Below, in pieces: positions 35,779 through 45,282 of a stretch of DNA of 64,000 bases. The notes beneath the pieces were generated by a model, which was not told the origin of the DNA, made no database searches, and worked only from the letters and a program-made list of their open reading frames with translations. Source of the stretch: Flavivirga sp. 57AJ16 (GTDB taxonomy: Bacteria; Bacteroidota; Bacteroidia; Flavobacteriales; Flavobacteriaceae). A program made the translations under genes and the position numbers. The stretch is from NCBI RefSeq assembly GCF_028736925.1, contig NZ_JAQZAT010000003.1:1-64000 (forward strand), in the 5' to 3' direction. Numbering within the stretch: position 1 is the stretch's first letter; each line of letters begins with the position of its first letter.

Positions 35779-36371
35779 TAACTATTTATTTTATCAAAAA
35801 CATAAATTGTTTGATTTCTCCAGGCATTAGTTTTAATTAACTTGAAACCGTTTTTTTGAAAAATACCCATAATTTCATCGTTTGTATAAGCATTAACCCA
35901 ACCATTAATTTTACGGTTTTTAAGGCTATTGAATTTATCAAATGTACCGTATGAGATTATAAATCTGCTTGTTCTGGATGACAACTTGCTTATTAGGCCA
36001 GGTAAATCGTAAATATATTCTAAAACACCACTAAAAAAGATAACATCTTGAGGCTTAAAGTCAGGAATCGCCTCATTTAAATCGCAAACAATCGTCCCTT
36101 CTCCTCTATCTACAATATCCGATGGTGTATATACTACACCTTCTGGTAAAAATTGTTTTAAAGCTAATTTTGCTGCTCCAAATTCTAAAACATTAGTATG
36201 TGGTCGAATCCACTGCGACATGATTTTAGTTCGTTCGTTCCAATCTTCAAAAAGCCATTTTTTTTGCTTCCATCTGTCTACATCCGACTTGTTTTGCTTG
36301 GTATTTTTGTTTGTTACTATCCTGCGCTTTAAATCGGCAATTTTATTATAATAGTATTTATAGAGTTTCAT
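35778..36371 (-). CDS. SAM-dependent methyltransferase-like protein
   Basis: 197 residues. VLEFGAAKLALKQFLP is a divergent SAM motif I (EFGAA instead of DxGxG). TPSDIVDRGEGTIVCDLNEA is motif II, and DVIFFSGVLEYIYDL is motif III. The catalytic pocket looks intact but divergent, and the sugar target is unknown. Its start shares one base with the upstream glycosyltransferase stop. Confidence 0.75.
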   Translation of the reverse strand: MKLYKYYYNKIADLKRRIVTNKNTKQNKSDVDRWKQKKWLFEDWNERTKIMSQWIRPHTNVLEFGAAKLALKQFLPEGVVYTPSDIVDRGEGTIVCDLNEAIPDFKPQDVIFFSGVLEYIYDLPGLISKLSSRTSRFIISYGTFDKFNSLKNRKINGWVNAYTNDEIMGIFQKNGFKLIKTNAWRNQTIYVFDKINS

Positions 36372-37396
36372 TAAACAAAGTTATTTACTTTTTCAGCACT
36401 CAAACCTTTCCTTAAATAATAGGCTTTTCTTATTTTTTTTCGAGCAATTATTTTCTTAAAAAATACATTTTTCAAAGCATGTCTGAATTTAGACTTTTTT
36501 AAAAATGGTGCTACAAATCTGAATTCTTTTTTATCGCTCTCTTTTAAAGCATCAAATGTATCTAACATCCATGGTTCAATTTTATTACCTAAATGGTATG
36601 CATAATTATTATAAGTTGCCAATCGGTACCCATCGTAATACATAGATGGTTGATCCAAATACAATCCTTCACTATCTCCTCCTAATTTATACTTCGAATT
36701 TTTATTGGGAATGCTTTCAAAAATTTCTCTCTTATAAGTAACCGTGCAATGGTTGCAACCTACAACTGCTTTTAAATCGTTAAGCGGAGCATCGATAGTC
36801 ATGATAACGTCTTTCCATTTTTTATCTAACCATTCCCACCCAATACTTTTAGCAAATCTGGTTAATGCCTCTGCATTTTTCACTTCAGAAAACTTTATGT
36901 TTTTTGAAAAAAAATAATCAAAAATAATATTAGATGTATAATGGTTTTGAGTTCTAAAAACAGGCATAGGGCTTACTGCCGAAGCTTTGGGAAATGCTTC
37001 AAATATTTTCATGACTTCATTTTCCCAATCGTTTAAAAATAAAACGTCTGAATCAGTAATTGTCAAAAAACGCTCGTCTGAAGTTCTTAAAACCTTTAAA
37101 ATGCAATTTATTTTACCTATTTCGTCCTTTTCAATAATAAGCTCATTTATTACTCCCTGCTCGTAAAACTCTAACAACCTTTTATTAACCGATTTGCTGC
37201 TGCCATTGCTTACAACGGAAATAGCCACATCGGAACTAGCAGTCTTATTTACAGACAACAAACACATTTTAAAAATTGAAAACGAATCTTTGTAATAATC
37301 TGTTTCATGAGGGATATACAAAGGCATGATAACCCTGTGGTTACCAGATCTTTTTTCAATCAATTTATCTCTTGATACATTTTCTCCTACTCGCAT
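36371..37396 (-). CDS. GT-A fold glycosyltransferase-like protein
   Basis: 341 residues. YKDSFSIFKMCLLSVNKTA and VAISVVSNGSSKSV form a nucleotide-binding half, and FLTITDSDVLFLNDWE supplies a DxD motif (DSD). AVVGCNHCTVTYKREIF and GGDSEGLYLDQP may be acceptor-side motifs. It is a divergent GT2-like enzyme that could not be placed in a named subfamily. Basic residues dominate the C-terminus. The stop shares one base with the methyltransferase start. Confidence 0.65.
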   Translation of the reverse strand: MRVGENVSRDKLIEKRSGNHRVIMPLYIPHETDYYKDSFSIFKMCLLSVNKTASSDVAISVVSNGSSKSVNKRLLEFYEQGVINELIIEKDEIGKINCILKVLRTSDERFLTITDSDVLFLNDWENEVMKIFEAFPKASAVSPMPVFRTQNHYTSNIIFDYFFSKNIKFSEVKNAEALTRFAKSIGWEWLDKKWKDVIMTIDAPLNDLKAVVGCNHCTVTYKREIFESIPNKNSKYKLGGDSEGLYLDQPSMYYDGYRLATYNNYAYHLGNKIEPWMLDTFDALKESDKKEFRFVAPFLKKSKFRHALKNVFFKKIIARKKIRKAYYLRKGLSAEKVNNFV

Positions 37397-37411
37397 ATGT
37401 AAACTCCTAAG

Positions 37412-38236
37412 CTATTTCTTCAATATTTTTTTAAGCTGATTATAGGTTTTAAAAAATATATTTCTTTTCACCTTTTCATTAAAGGCTTTAAACTTTAAAT
37501 AGTCTTTATAAACAAAAATAAAGTTTGGAAATGCATTTAAGTACAAATCTATATGCTTCTTATAAACATAGTTATAAAGTGAATAGTAAAATTCACCATC
37601 TGTATAAAACCTGTTAGAAAGCGAATTCGCTTTATGCTTTCTATAGTAATACAAAACCTCATCAATGACATGGGCTTCTCCTCCATATTTTAAAATAGAT
37701 ATCCAAAAATCCCAATCCTCAAAAGATTTTAAATTTTCATCATACCCTCCTACTTTTATATAAGAAGCCCTTTTAAAAATAGAACAGGCTATAAAACAGT
37801 TTTTGAGCAATAAGGTTTCAAAAGTGTAATCTGGCAATTGGTATATATCATCTTTTACACCAAAAAACTGCACTTTAGAGCTTAACACTTCTATGTTATT
37901 ATTTTTTTCTAAAATATTAACCGCTTTTTCTAAGTATGTTTCATGTAATTTATCATCCGCATCAAACGGAAAAATATATTTTGCACTACTGAGCCCTATC
38001 CCTTTATTTCTAGCACTGGACAAACCTCCATTTGTTTTTAATACATACTTAAAACGCGCATCTTTTTGTACCCAGGCTGATGCTGTTTCTTCCGTATTAT
38101 CTAAGCTTCCGTCATTTACAATAATACACTCCCAATTTTTAAAAGTTTGATTATATACCGATCTCAACGATTCTGACAAGAAAGATGCCTGATTGTAACA
38201 AGGAACGATAATGGCTACTAGAGGCATATTACTCAT
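37412..38236 (-). CDS. Glycosyltransferase family 2
   Basis: 274-residue GT-A enzyme with LVAIIVPCYNQASFLSESLR, WECIIVNDGSLDNTEE, GLSSARNKGIGLSSAKYIFP, DADDKLHETYLEKA (DxD) and the FEDWDFWISILKYG acceptor motif. A complete textbook GT2 set, so the enzyme is probably active. It overlaps the upstream GT2 gene by eight bases. Linkage unknown. Confidence 0.92.
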   Translation of the reverse strand: MSNMPLVAIIVPCYNQASFLSESLRSVYNQTFKNWECIIVNDGSLDNTEETASAWVQKDARFKYVLKTNGGLSSARNKGIGLSSAKYIFPFDADDKLHETYLEKAVNILEKNNNIEVLSSKVQFFGVKDDIYQLPDYTFETLLLKNCFIACSIFKRASYIKVGGYDENLKSFEDWDFWISILKYGGEAHVIDEVLYYYRKHKANSLSNRFYTDGEFYYSLYNYVYKKHIDLYLNAFPNFIFVYKDYLKFKAFNEKVKRNIFFKTYNQLKKILKK

Positions 38237-39215
38237 ACATTAAACCCTTTTTTAAAAACTTATTAATTCTATTGATTCCCAAACCTTTCTTGTTAATCAA
38301 ACCACTGCTTATTAATAGTTTTTGCACGTTTAATAAGTTTAACTCTCTAAAATTAAAAATTTTTGATTCTTTTATTACTTCTTCAGTTTTTTCAACCTCT
38401 AATTTATAGTTTTTGATATTTGGATATAAATAATGTGTTAAAAAAAACACAATGAACCCCTTAAAGTTATTTGAGTACTTTTCCTGAATATACACTTGGT
38501 TAATATGCTTTTTAAGAAAATAATTAAAACTATTAAGCACCTTCAATATATGACTTTGGTTTAATGCTTTACTATCTTCGACTCTATAATAAGTATCAAC
38601 TTCGTTTAGTCGTAATATACTATAATCCCTCTTTGACAAAATGCTTATATGATAGTCTATATCTTGCAATCTGGTTAAATTTTCATCAAATTTAAAACCC
38701 TGAATTACTACCTTTTTCCAAAGCACACTCATAATTGTCCATGGTAATTTATAGCTCAAAAAAAGCTTAAAATAGTCTTCGGATTTATAATCGATTGGAA
38801 ATTCGCATATGGATTTATTATAAAAAACACCTTCTTTTATATAAGATGAATTAGCTAGAACAAAATCCGTTCTTTCTGAAGTTTTAAATAATTTCAAACG
38901 TTTTTCTAAACAGGTACTTTTTAAGATATCATCCGAATCTAAAAACAAGATATATTCACCTTTACTTAATTTAAAGCCATAATTCCTACATACATTAGCG
39001 CCTTTTGGACTTTCTGGAGGTCTTTTATATACTGAAAATCTGGAATCTTTAATCGAAAGATTTTTCACGATCTCTATGGTATTATCGGTAGAACCATCGT
39101 CAACAACAATACATTCCCAATTAGTATAAGTTTGAACTGAAACACTCTTTAAGGTTTCGCTTATAAGTTGCGATCTGTTATAAGCAGGAATAATTACCGA
39201 CACCCGTGGATTCAT
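38229..39215 (-). CDS. Glycosyltransferase family 2
   Basis: 328-residue GT-A enzyme. VSVIIPAYNRSQLISETLKS, WECIVVDDGSTDNTIEIV, GANVCRNYGFKLSKGEYI, LFLDSDDILK (DxD) and TRLQDIDYHISILSK are in the expected order. The C-terminal third (about 225-328) is lysine-rich with a possible amphipathic helix. The stop overlaps the downstream GT2 start. The two GT2 genes share the VSVQTYTNWEC/VYNQTFKNWEC motif and may be an old duplication. Confidence 0.92.
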   Translation of the reverse strand: MNPRVSVIIPAYNRSQLISETLKSVSVQTYTNWECIVVDDGSTDNTIEIVKNLSIKDSRFSVYKRPPESPKGANVCRNYGFKLSKGEYILFLDSDDILKSTCLEKRLKLFKTSERTDFVLANSSYIKEGVFYNKSICEFPIDYKSEDYFKLFLSYKLPWTIMSVLWKKVVIQGFKFDENLTRLQDIDYHISILSKRDYSILRLNEVDTYYRVEDSKALNQSHILKVLNSFNYFLKKHINQVYIQEKYSNNFKGFIVFFLTHYLYPNIKNYKLEVEKTEEVIKESKIFNFRELNLLNVQKLLISSGLINKKGLGINRINKFLKKGLMYE

Positions 39216-39285
39216 GGATTTAATTAATTTTCAGGTATATTCGCTAATATAGTAAATGATTAAATAAGTATCTTAAAAATAAAAA

Positions 39286-40392
39286 CTAAGTAGATTCAAT
39301 AGTTTCTTGTAATATATTCAGGTGCTTTTCTAAGTTAAAATGTGTTCCGATTCTCTGTTTTCCAGCCACACCAAGTTCTTTTGCCAATGCTGAGTCCTGA
39401 ATAAGTTTAATCATGTTCTTACTCATATCGTCAACATCATGTTCTTTAGACAATAACCCCGTTCTTAAATGCTCTATAACATCTGGTATACCCGCGTGAA
39501 ATGTAGAAATAACAGGTAACCCTACTGCACTGGCTTCAAGAACTGCAACAGGTGTCCCTTCCTTATCTCCGTTGTCTGCAGTAATGGAATGCTGAACAAA
39601 CGCCAGAGACTCCCTTAATAAAGCCATACACTCCTGTCTATTAATAGCTCCAGAAAACTTAACATGATCCTCTAATCCATAAAATGAAACTAAATTTTTA
39701 CAGACTTCAAGTAGTTCTCCATCTCCAGCCATAATCAATTGAGCGTCTGGATACAACTCCATAACTTTTTTAAAAGCGAGGATTGTATAATAAGGTGCTT
39801 TTTTCTTAGTAAATCTACCAATAGAAACAAATTGTTTTTTTGAAAAATTTGGTTTAATTTCTAAAAAATCTTTATGTGGCCCGCACGGATTATAAACGAT
39901 TTTATCTGCGTCACATCCTAAATCTATAAGTTTTTTTTCCATGTCTCTCGAAACTGCTATAACTTTAGAAGCATATTGAAATACTTCTTTGTAACCTCCA
40001 CATTGATCTACAATATGTTTAACACTTACATCATATCCATGAAAATGAACTACCAAAGGTAATTTTAAAAACTTACAAATTTCAAGCACTCTATTCCCCG
40101 TAGGTCCATATTGGGCCAAAACTACCTGTACTTTATTTTTTGTCATTGACTTTAGTATAGCTGTTTCATAAGTAGTAAACCGAGAAACCCCTACTAACTG
40201 TTTTAATTTGCTCATTAATGAAATGTAAGGGGTGAGCAACAGTCCGTAATTTTCCAGGTACTTTGGCAATGCTCCTCCATAGTAATAGAACACATCTCCC
40301 TTCAATCCATTTTTTTGCTCCTGAATAAATGTTTCAGAATACGAATTCTTTGAAGGTGATATGATAGCTATTCTATTTTTGTGCATAACCAT
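39286..40392 (-). CDS. Glycosyltransferase family 4 (WcaL-like)
   Basis: 368-residue GT-B enzyme. NRIAIISPSKNSYSETFIQE, VVHFHGYDVS and ISVGRFTKKKAPYYTILAFK are seen; the donor motif is VLEASAVGLPVISTFHAGIP preceded by DKEGTP. The ETFI start and HGYDVS are typical of WcaL/AmsK-type transferases in exopolysaccharide loci. The start may be the second ATG, two codons in. It overlaps the methyltransferase by 20 bases. Confidence 0.9.
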   Translation of the reverse strand: MVMHKNRIAIISPSKNSYSETFIQEQKNGLKGDVFYYYGGALPKYLENYGLLLTPYISLMSKLKQLVGVSRFTTYETAILKSMTKNKVQVVLAQYGPTGNRVLEICKFLKLPLVVHFHGYDVSVKHIVDQCGGYKEVFQYASKVIAVSRDMEKKLIDLGCDADKIVYNPCGPHKDFLEIKPNFSKKQFVSIGRFTKKKAPYYTILAFKKVMELYPDAQLIMAGDGELLEVCKNLVSFYGLEDHVKFSGAINRQECMALLRESLAFVQHSITADNGDKEGTPVAVLEASAVGLPVISTFHAGIPDVIEHLRTGLLSKEHDVDDMSKNMIKLIQDSALAKELGVAGKQRIGTHFNLEKHLNILQETIEST

Positions 40393-41077
40393 ATAATCCT
40401 GTTATCATTTGTCCTTCTTTAAAAATTACTTTTTCGGAATTATCTTTATTGATCAGCACTTTAATTATAGGTTTTAATACGGAAATAAGTATCTTTCTTT
40501 TTTTATTAGACATTGGACTCCTTTTAACCCATAAACCGAGCATTTGTGCCATTGATGCATGCCATCCACCTGTAGCTTTTATTTGAATTGTTTTGAAACC
40601 ACTATTTTTTAAATGACGTTCCAAAGAAAATGGCGTATAACGATACGCATCGTTTGGTACTTCATGAAGGTTCCATAAAAAAGGTACTGTAAAAAAGAAA
40701 TAACCTCCTGTTTTTAGAACACGATATGTCTCTTTTAAAATCACTTCCGGTTCAAGGCAATGCTCTAAAACTTCGGTACCAAATGCACATTGAAATGTAT
40801 TGTTTTCAAAAGGCATTTTTACACCATCCCATGTGTAATCCGGTTTTACATTATTATCATAAAGCAAGGCCGATTCAATATCTAATCCTGTATAATTATC
40901 AATCTTAGAATGTTGTAAAATATACGCTTTATAAGGCATCTTACCACAACCTATGTCTAATAAATTGCCTTCAAATAAACGAATACTTTTTTTAATAGAT
41001 TTGAAAATTGCAGTTCGAATTGTGTATCTGTCTAAATTAGAACTTGTATATGGAATATTTATAAAATCATTCTTCAT
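40373..41077 (-). CDS. SAM-dependent methyltransferase, class I
   Basis: 234 residues. The SAM motif is LLDIGCGKMPYKAYI; YTGLDIES is the ribose-binding strand; CAFGTEVLEHCLEPEVILKE is the Methyltransf_11 signature, followed by YRVLKTGGYFFFTVPF. A tryptophan-rich part (GGWHASMAQMLGLWVKR) follows. It overlaps genes on both sides (11 and 20 bases). The methylated position is unknown. Confidence 0.88.
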   Translation of the reverse strand: MKNDFINIPYTSSNLDRYTIRTAIFKSIKKSIRLFEGNLLDIGCGKMPYKAYILQHSKIDNYTGLDIESALLYDNNVKPDYTWDGVKMPFENNTFQCAFGTEVLEHCLEPEVILKETYRVLKTGGYFFFTVPFLWNLHEVPNDAYRYTPFSLERHLKNSGFKTIQIKATGGWHASMAQMLGLWVKRSPMSNKKRKILISVLKPIIKVLINKDNSEKVIFKEGQMITGLYGYAQK

Positions 41078-42215
41078 TATAAATCAAGTGCTTTACTACA
41101 TCAAAATTCTTTTCCATATTTTTATTTAACAAAACTTCTTCATATTGTTTTTGCGCTATAGATTTTGCTAAATCTTCATTTTTTAATACATCTTTAGTAG
41201 CCTTAACAAATAATATTAAATCTTTAAAATGAGGGTATATGCTACTAATACTATTAATTTCATTATTCTTTCCATTATGAAAATCCCAGAAAAGCATTGG
41301 CACCCCAGTCAAACAGACATCTAACCCTGCATAACCCGCTGGTCTGTTTTTATATCCTTGAAACCAGACAAGATCCAAGTTTTCTTCTCCAATAGTCTTT
41401 TTAATATCTTCTTGATGTCCTTTAAAAAATATTTTGCTTTCTATATCTAAATGATTTAAATATCTCATATACCCAGCTTCTTCTGCATCTCCTGCTCCAT
41501 AAATATACAACTCAACTTTAAATGATTCTTTTAATAATATATGTAAAGCGTAGAAAAATGGGTCTAATGGTTTCGATTTATTTAACCTAGTAAATATACC
41601 TATCCTCTTTATTTCCCTGCTTGAAAAAGACCAAATCCTTTTATTAGAGATAGGATTTAGACTTAATGGTAATACGATATGTTCATAATCTTTGAATCCT
41701 TCGAATTCATAAGCAATTTGTTCTTTAGCATCAAAAGCACTTACAAAAATATATTTATTTTTTTTATTAATATTCCTATAATGTTCTCCCTGAAATCTGG
41801 CAGACATTATAAAAATAATTACTTTTTCAAAATAGTTTTGTGGCAATATAGGTGCTATACTATGAAAAACATATTCTCCCATAAAAAACACACGAGTAAA
41901 TCCATTAAGAAAAGTTCTCAAGGCATTCCTTTTCCTTATAATGCTTTTATTTACTCCTATTCTATTTACTACTTTTTTAAATAAAATACTTTTACTATCT
42001 GGTATAATATCTTTTAAAAAAAACACTGTCGTTTTTATATCTAAGTGTTTTTCGTAAAAAAAGTCTGTAAAATACTCAGAATTATTTAATCCGGACAAGC
42101 ATAATATACTAACATCAACAGAGGTTTTATCAATAACACTATCCAATTCAAACATTTCTCGCTGTGCTCCTCCATGATAGAAATCTGACACCAAAAACAA
42201 TACTTTAGTTTTCAT
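41067..42215 (-). CDS. Glycosyltransferase family 4-like protein
   Basis: 382 residues. VLFLVSDFYHGGAQREMFEL gives the GT4-type glycine-rich start. RIGIFTRLNKSKPLDPFFYA opens the donor domain; YIYGAGDAEEAGYMRYL and FFKGHQEDI follow. The usual E-x7-E is replaced by GYAGLDVCLTGVPMLFWDF, so donor binding is probably atypical. It overlaps the methyltransferase by 11 bases and sits 31 bases after wzt. Confidence 0.75.
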   Translation of the reverse strand: MKTKVLFLVSDFYHGGAQREMFELDSVIDKTSVDVSILCLSGLNNSEYFTDFFYEKHLDIKTTVFFLKDIIPDSKSILFKKVVNRIGVNKSIIRKRNALRTFLNGFTRVFFMGEYVFHSIAPILPQNYFEKVIIFIMSARFQGEHYRNINKKNKYIFVSAFDAKEQIAYEFEGFKDYEHIVLPLSLNPISNKRIWSFSSREIKRIGIFTRLNKSKPLDPFFYALHILLKESFKVELYIYGAGDAEEAGYMRYLNHLDIESKIFFKGHQEDIKKTIGEENLDLVWFQGYKNRPAGYAGLDVCLTGVPMLFWDFHNGKNNEINSISSIYPHFKDLILFVKATKDVLKNEDLAKSIAQKQYEEVLLNKNMEKNFDVVKHLIYNEE

Positions 42216-42246
42216 AAAAAGTAATTATACTATTTTTAATTATCAT

Positions 42247-43521
42247 CTATTGATTAATAGTCCATTCTAGTTTTGGCCTTATAATACCATTAACCTTACC
42301 TAAATAGCTTGACTCTCTTTTAACATCTTTAACTTCAAATGTAAGCAGTTCTGAATTTGAATACAAAGGCTGCATTTCGTTTGAATGAAAATATGCATGT
42401 ATTTGGTATACATCATCATTTAAAAAATTTGCAGGTATATGACAGACCAGTTCAGTCTCTTTATTAATATTGCAGGAAAATTTATTTCCACTACCAAAAA
42501 CAATATCTCCTTTTATCGTTTTTAAGTCATATCCAACAGAAATAGTTTCACTTTTAGTCAAGTTTTTAAATTTAAAACGAACATTGATTGCAGAAGTTAC
42601 ATCTAAGACGGCCTCTTTATTATCCAATGAAGCGTTATCAACACTTGCATATATAAATTCTATAAATTCATTTCCCTTTTGTCCAGCTTCAACATCTTTA
42701 AAATCGACTGTGCGCATAGAGTAAACGCTACTATTTAAATATTCATTGATAGCTTGAGTTGGATTACCTTCAGTAAAAACACATCCATCTTTTAAAACGA
42801 TAACCCTGGTACATAAAGTTTCAATAGCTGCCATATTATGACTCACAAATAAAACTGTTCTACCTTCACCTTTACTAATATCCTGCATCTTCCCTATAGC
42901 CTTTTTCTGAAATTCTGCATCTCCAACTGCAAGCACTTCGTCTATTACTAAAATTTCAGGTTCTAAAAAAGCGGCTACAGCAAAGGCTAAACGTACTGTC
43001 ATCCCTGAAGAGTAACGTTTAACCGGAGTGTCTATATAGCGTTGACATCCAGAAAAGTCAATAATCTCATCAATTTTCGAGGTTATTTCAGATTTTGTCA
43101 TTCCTAAAATAGCACCATTGAGATAGACATTCTCTCTTCCTGTCATTTCTGGATGAAAACCTGTGCCTACCTCTAGTAATGAAGCTATACGGCCTTTGGT
43201 TTTAATCTCTCCTGTTGTTGGCCCAGTAACTTTTGACAAAATTTTTAAAAGCGTAGATTTTCCTGCGCCATTTTTCCCAATAACCCCTAAAACTTCTCCT
43301 CTTCTAACCTCAAAATTAATATCCTGTAAAGCCCATACATAATCAGAACTTCCTTTAGTACTTCTGTCATTAACATCACCCACTTTTAAATAAGGGTCTT
43401 CTTTTCCTCTTAATCTACTCCACCAACGATTTAAATCATGACTAATTGTTCCTGTTCCTATTACCCCTAAACGATATAGCTTAGAAATATTTTCGGCTTT
43501 TAAAATAATATCATTCTCCAT
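42247..43521 (-). CDS. wzt: O-antigen/capsule ABC exporter ATP-binding protein Wzt with C-terminal domain
   Basis: 424 residues. The ATPase domain has Walker A GKNGAGKST (about 82-90), signature YSSGMTVRLAFAVA, Walker B ILVIDEVLAVGDAEF and switch histidine VSHNMA. The last 140 residues (about 285-424) are a beta-rich Wzt_C-type domain (YELKTIKGDIVFGSGNKF-like strands, HAYFHSNEM), which in characterised systems binds the modified chain end before export. An N-terminal insert (about 20-60) carries WWSRLRGKEDPY. It pairs with Wzm two genes upstream; a pyruvyltransferase-family gene lies between them. Confidence 0.93.
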   Translation of the reverse strand: MENDIILKAENISKLYRLGVIGTGTISHDLNRWWSRLRGKEDPYLKVGDVNDRSTKGSSDYVWALQDINFEVRRGEVLGVIGKNGAGKSTLLKILSKVTGPTTGEIKTKGRIASLLEVGTGFHPEMTGRENVYLNGAILGMTKSEITSKIDEIIDFSGCQRYIDTPVKRYSSGMTVRLAFAVAAFLEPEILVIDEVLAVGDAEFQKKAIGKMQDISKGEGRTVLFVSHNMAAIETLCTRVIVLKDGCVFTEGNPTQAINEYLNSSVYSMRTVDFKDVEAGQKGNEFIEFIYASVDNASLDNKEAVLDVTSAINVRFKFKNLTKSETISVGYDLKTIKGDIVFGSGNKFSCNINKETELVCHIPANFLNDDVYQIHAYFHSNEMQPLYSNSELLTFEVKDVKRESSYLGKVNGIIRPKLEWTINQ

Positions 43522-43534
43522 AGTCTATCTATAT

Positions 43535-44341
43535 TTAAAAAGGGCAGGATTCTATTAAATCTTTTTTACGTTGATCTAAAAGAAAACTATCGGCTAATAA
43601 AACACTGTTATATTCTTTTAACAACTCTTTAATAAAGGATTCATTAAGATTGCCTGAGTTTACAAAAATATCCTCCTTAAATGGCACTCCAACCGATTCA
43701 TAATAATCATAAAACTTAATATTATCTCCAGATAACTTATCCGAAAACCTTAACCACAAAGCTGGAATTTTATATGCCTGTGCAACTATAACTCCATGTA
43801 AAGAAGACGAAATTATATTTTTACATTCTAAAATTTCAACCGTAGTTTCCTCTACACTATAAGTTAATAAATCAATAACCTTTATAGAAGGGTTATTTGA
43901 AAATACAGATTTAACTTCGCTATAATCAACATAATGTGGTATGACACCTATTTCATATTTTTTTTCTACATCGGGATTAAAGTAATCTGGCAACAATAAA
44001 GCAGGATCTCCATAACTCTCGGGACAATGAAACCCTTTTTCTAAAATTCGCGCTCTGGTTTTTGGTCCTCTAACTGCTAAAAATTTTGCATCCCTGATAT
44101 TGTCTTCTTTTTTTATAATACCACTACCCCAAACTACAGAATTTTTATTAGCCGAAGAAATAATGCTTCCTATAGCTATATAATGTTTAAATATATGTCT
44201 GTATAATCGTTTTGACGGATGTGATACTGTAATGACTTTTCTTTTTGAAATTTTCTCAATAAGATATTTAGACATTAAATCACCATAATTTTCTTTTCCA
44301 TTCTTCCTTTTTTCCTGCCACCAAAAAAGTCTGATTTTCAT
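43535..44341 (-). CDS. Polysaccharide pyruvyl transferase family protein
   Basis: 268 residues: RLFWWQEKRKNGKENYGDLM at the N-terminus, SVVWGSGII, FLAVRGPKTRARILEKG, YGDPALLLP, and the C-terminal SSSLHGVIVAQAYKIPALWL. These are the PS_pyruv_trans family motifs. The enzyme adds ketal pyruvate to sugars, or acts as a related transferase. Sitting between wzt and wzm, it may decorate the exported chain, perhaps at the end recognised by the Wzt C-domain. Gaps to neighbours are 13 and 7 bases. Confidence 0.88.
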   Translation of the reverse strand: MKIRLFWWQEKRKNGKENYGDLMSKYLIEKISKRKVITVSHPSKRLYRHIFKHYIAIGSIISSANKNSVVWGSGIIKKEDNIRDAKFLAVRGPKTRARILEKGFHCPESYGDPALLLPDYFNPDVEKKYEIGVIPHYVDYSEVKSVFSNNPSIKVIDLLTYSVEETTVEILECKNIISSSLHGVIVAQAYKIPALWLRFSDKLSGDNIKFYDYYESVGVPFKEDIFVNSGNLNESFIKELLKEYNSVLLADSFLLDQRKKDLIESCPF

Positions 44342-44348
44342 AAGTTAC

Positions 44349-45233
44349 TTAAATAGTATCAATAAATGATTTTTCTGTTTTATTAAAAACGATTAAACCT
44401 ATAAAGAAAACAACTACACATATTACTCCTGTATAAATAAATTCGCTTATTTCAAACGTTCCAGTTCCCAAAGTCATATATCTGAATAATTCAATAATCG
44501 TGGCCATAGGATTATATTCTATAAATACGCCTGCAAATTTTGGAATACTACCATTTGCTACTTTTTGCTCAATAAGCTCCATAGGATACATAACTGCCGA
44601 GGCATACATAAGTAGCTGCACTCCAAAACCGACTAAAAAAGTTAAATCTCTATATTTTGTCGTCATGGACGATATAGTCATTCCCAAGCCCAAGCCTAAA
44701 AACCCCATTAGAACAATTAAAACGGGTAAAAGTAGCAAGGAAATTTGTGGAGCACAAACCGATCCTTTATCTGTAAAAAAAACAAAATAAACATAAAAAA
44801 CAATGAAAACCAATAGCTGAATGCCAAGCTTAATTAAATTAGACACAATAGTAGACATAGGCATAATTACCCTTGGAAAATACACTTTACCAAATATATT
44901 CTGGTTTTTTTTAAATGTATCACTTGTCCCTTTAATACACTCACTAAAATAGTTCCAGGAAGTTATACCAGCTAAATTAAAAAGGAAAGCGGGTATTCCA
45001 ACTCCTACTTCAATATCCGCAATATCATTAAATATTAAAGTAAATATAATTGAGGTGAATAAAGGCTGAACAAAATACCATAAAGGACCTAGTACAGTTT
45101 GCTTATAAAGCGTGATAACATCTCTTTTCACGAATAAAAACAATAAATCCCTATATCTCCATATCTCTTTAAAATTTAAGTGTATTAAACTTTTTTTTGG
45201 AGAGATTGTATATAGCCACTGTTCTTGTTTCAC
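44349..45233 (-). CDS. wzm: Polysaccharide ABC exporter permease Wzm
   Basis: 294 residues of the ABC2-type membrane family. A cytoplasmic amphipathic start (FKEIWRYRDLLFLFVKRDV) is followed by six membrane helices, with PLWYFVQPLFTSIIFTLIF and GIPAFLFNLAGITSWNYFSE as family marks. With Wzt it moves lipid-linked polysaccharide across the inner membrane. It lies 49 bases after wzc. Confidence 0.93.
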   Translation of the reverse strand: MKQEQWLYTISPKKSLIHLNFKEIWRYRDLLFLFVKRDVITLYKQTVLGPLWYFVQPLFTSIIFTLIFNDIADIEVGVGIPAFLFNLAGITSWNYFSECIKGTSDTFKKNQNIFGKVYFPRVIMPMSTIVSNLIKLGIQLLVFIVFYVYFVFFTDKGSVCAPQISLLLLPVLIVLMGFLGLGLGMTISSMTTKYRDLTFLVGFGVQLLMYASAVMYPMELIEQKVANGSIPKFAGVFIEYNPMATIIELFRYMTLGTGTFEISEFIYTGVICVVVFFIGLIVFNKTEKSFIDTI

Positions 45234-45282
45234 AGCTTTATTTTTTGTTGAAGTTAATTTATATAATGCTTTTTAACAATCA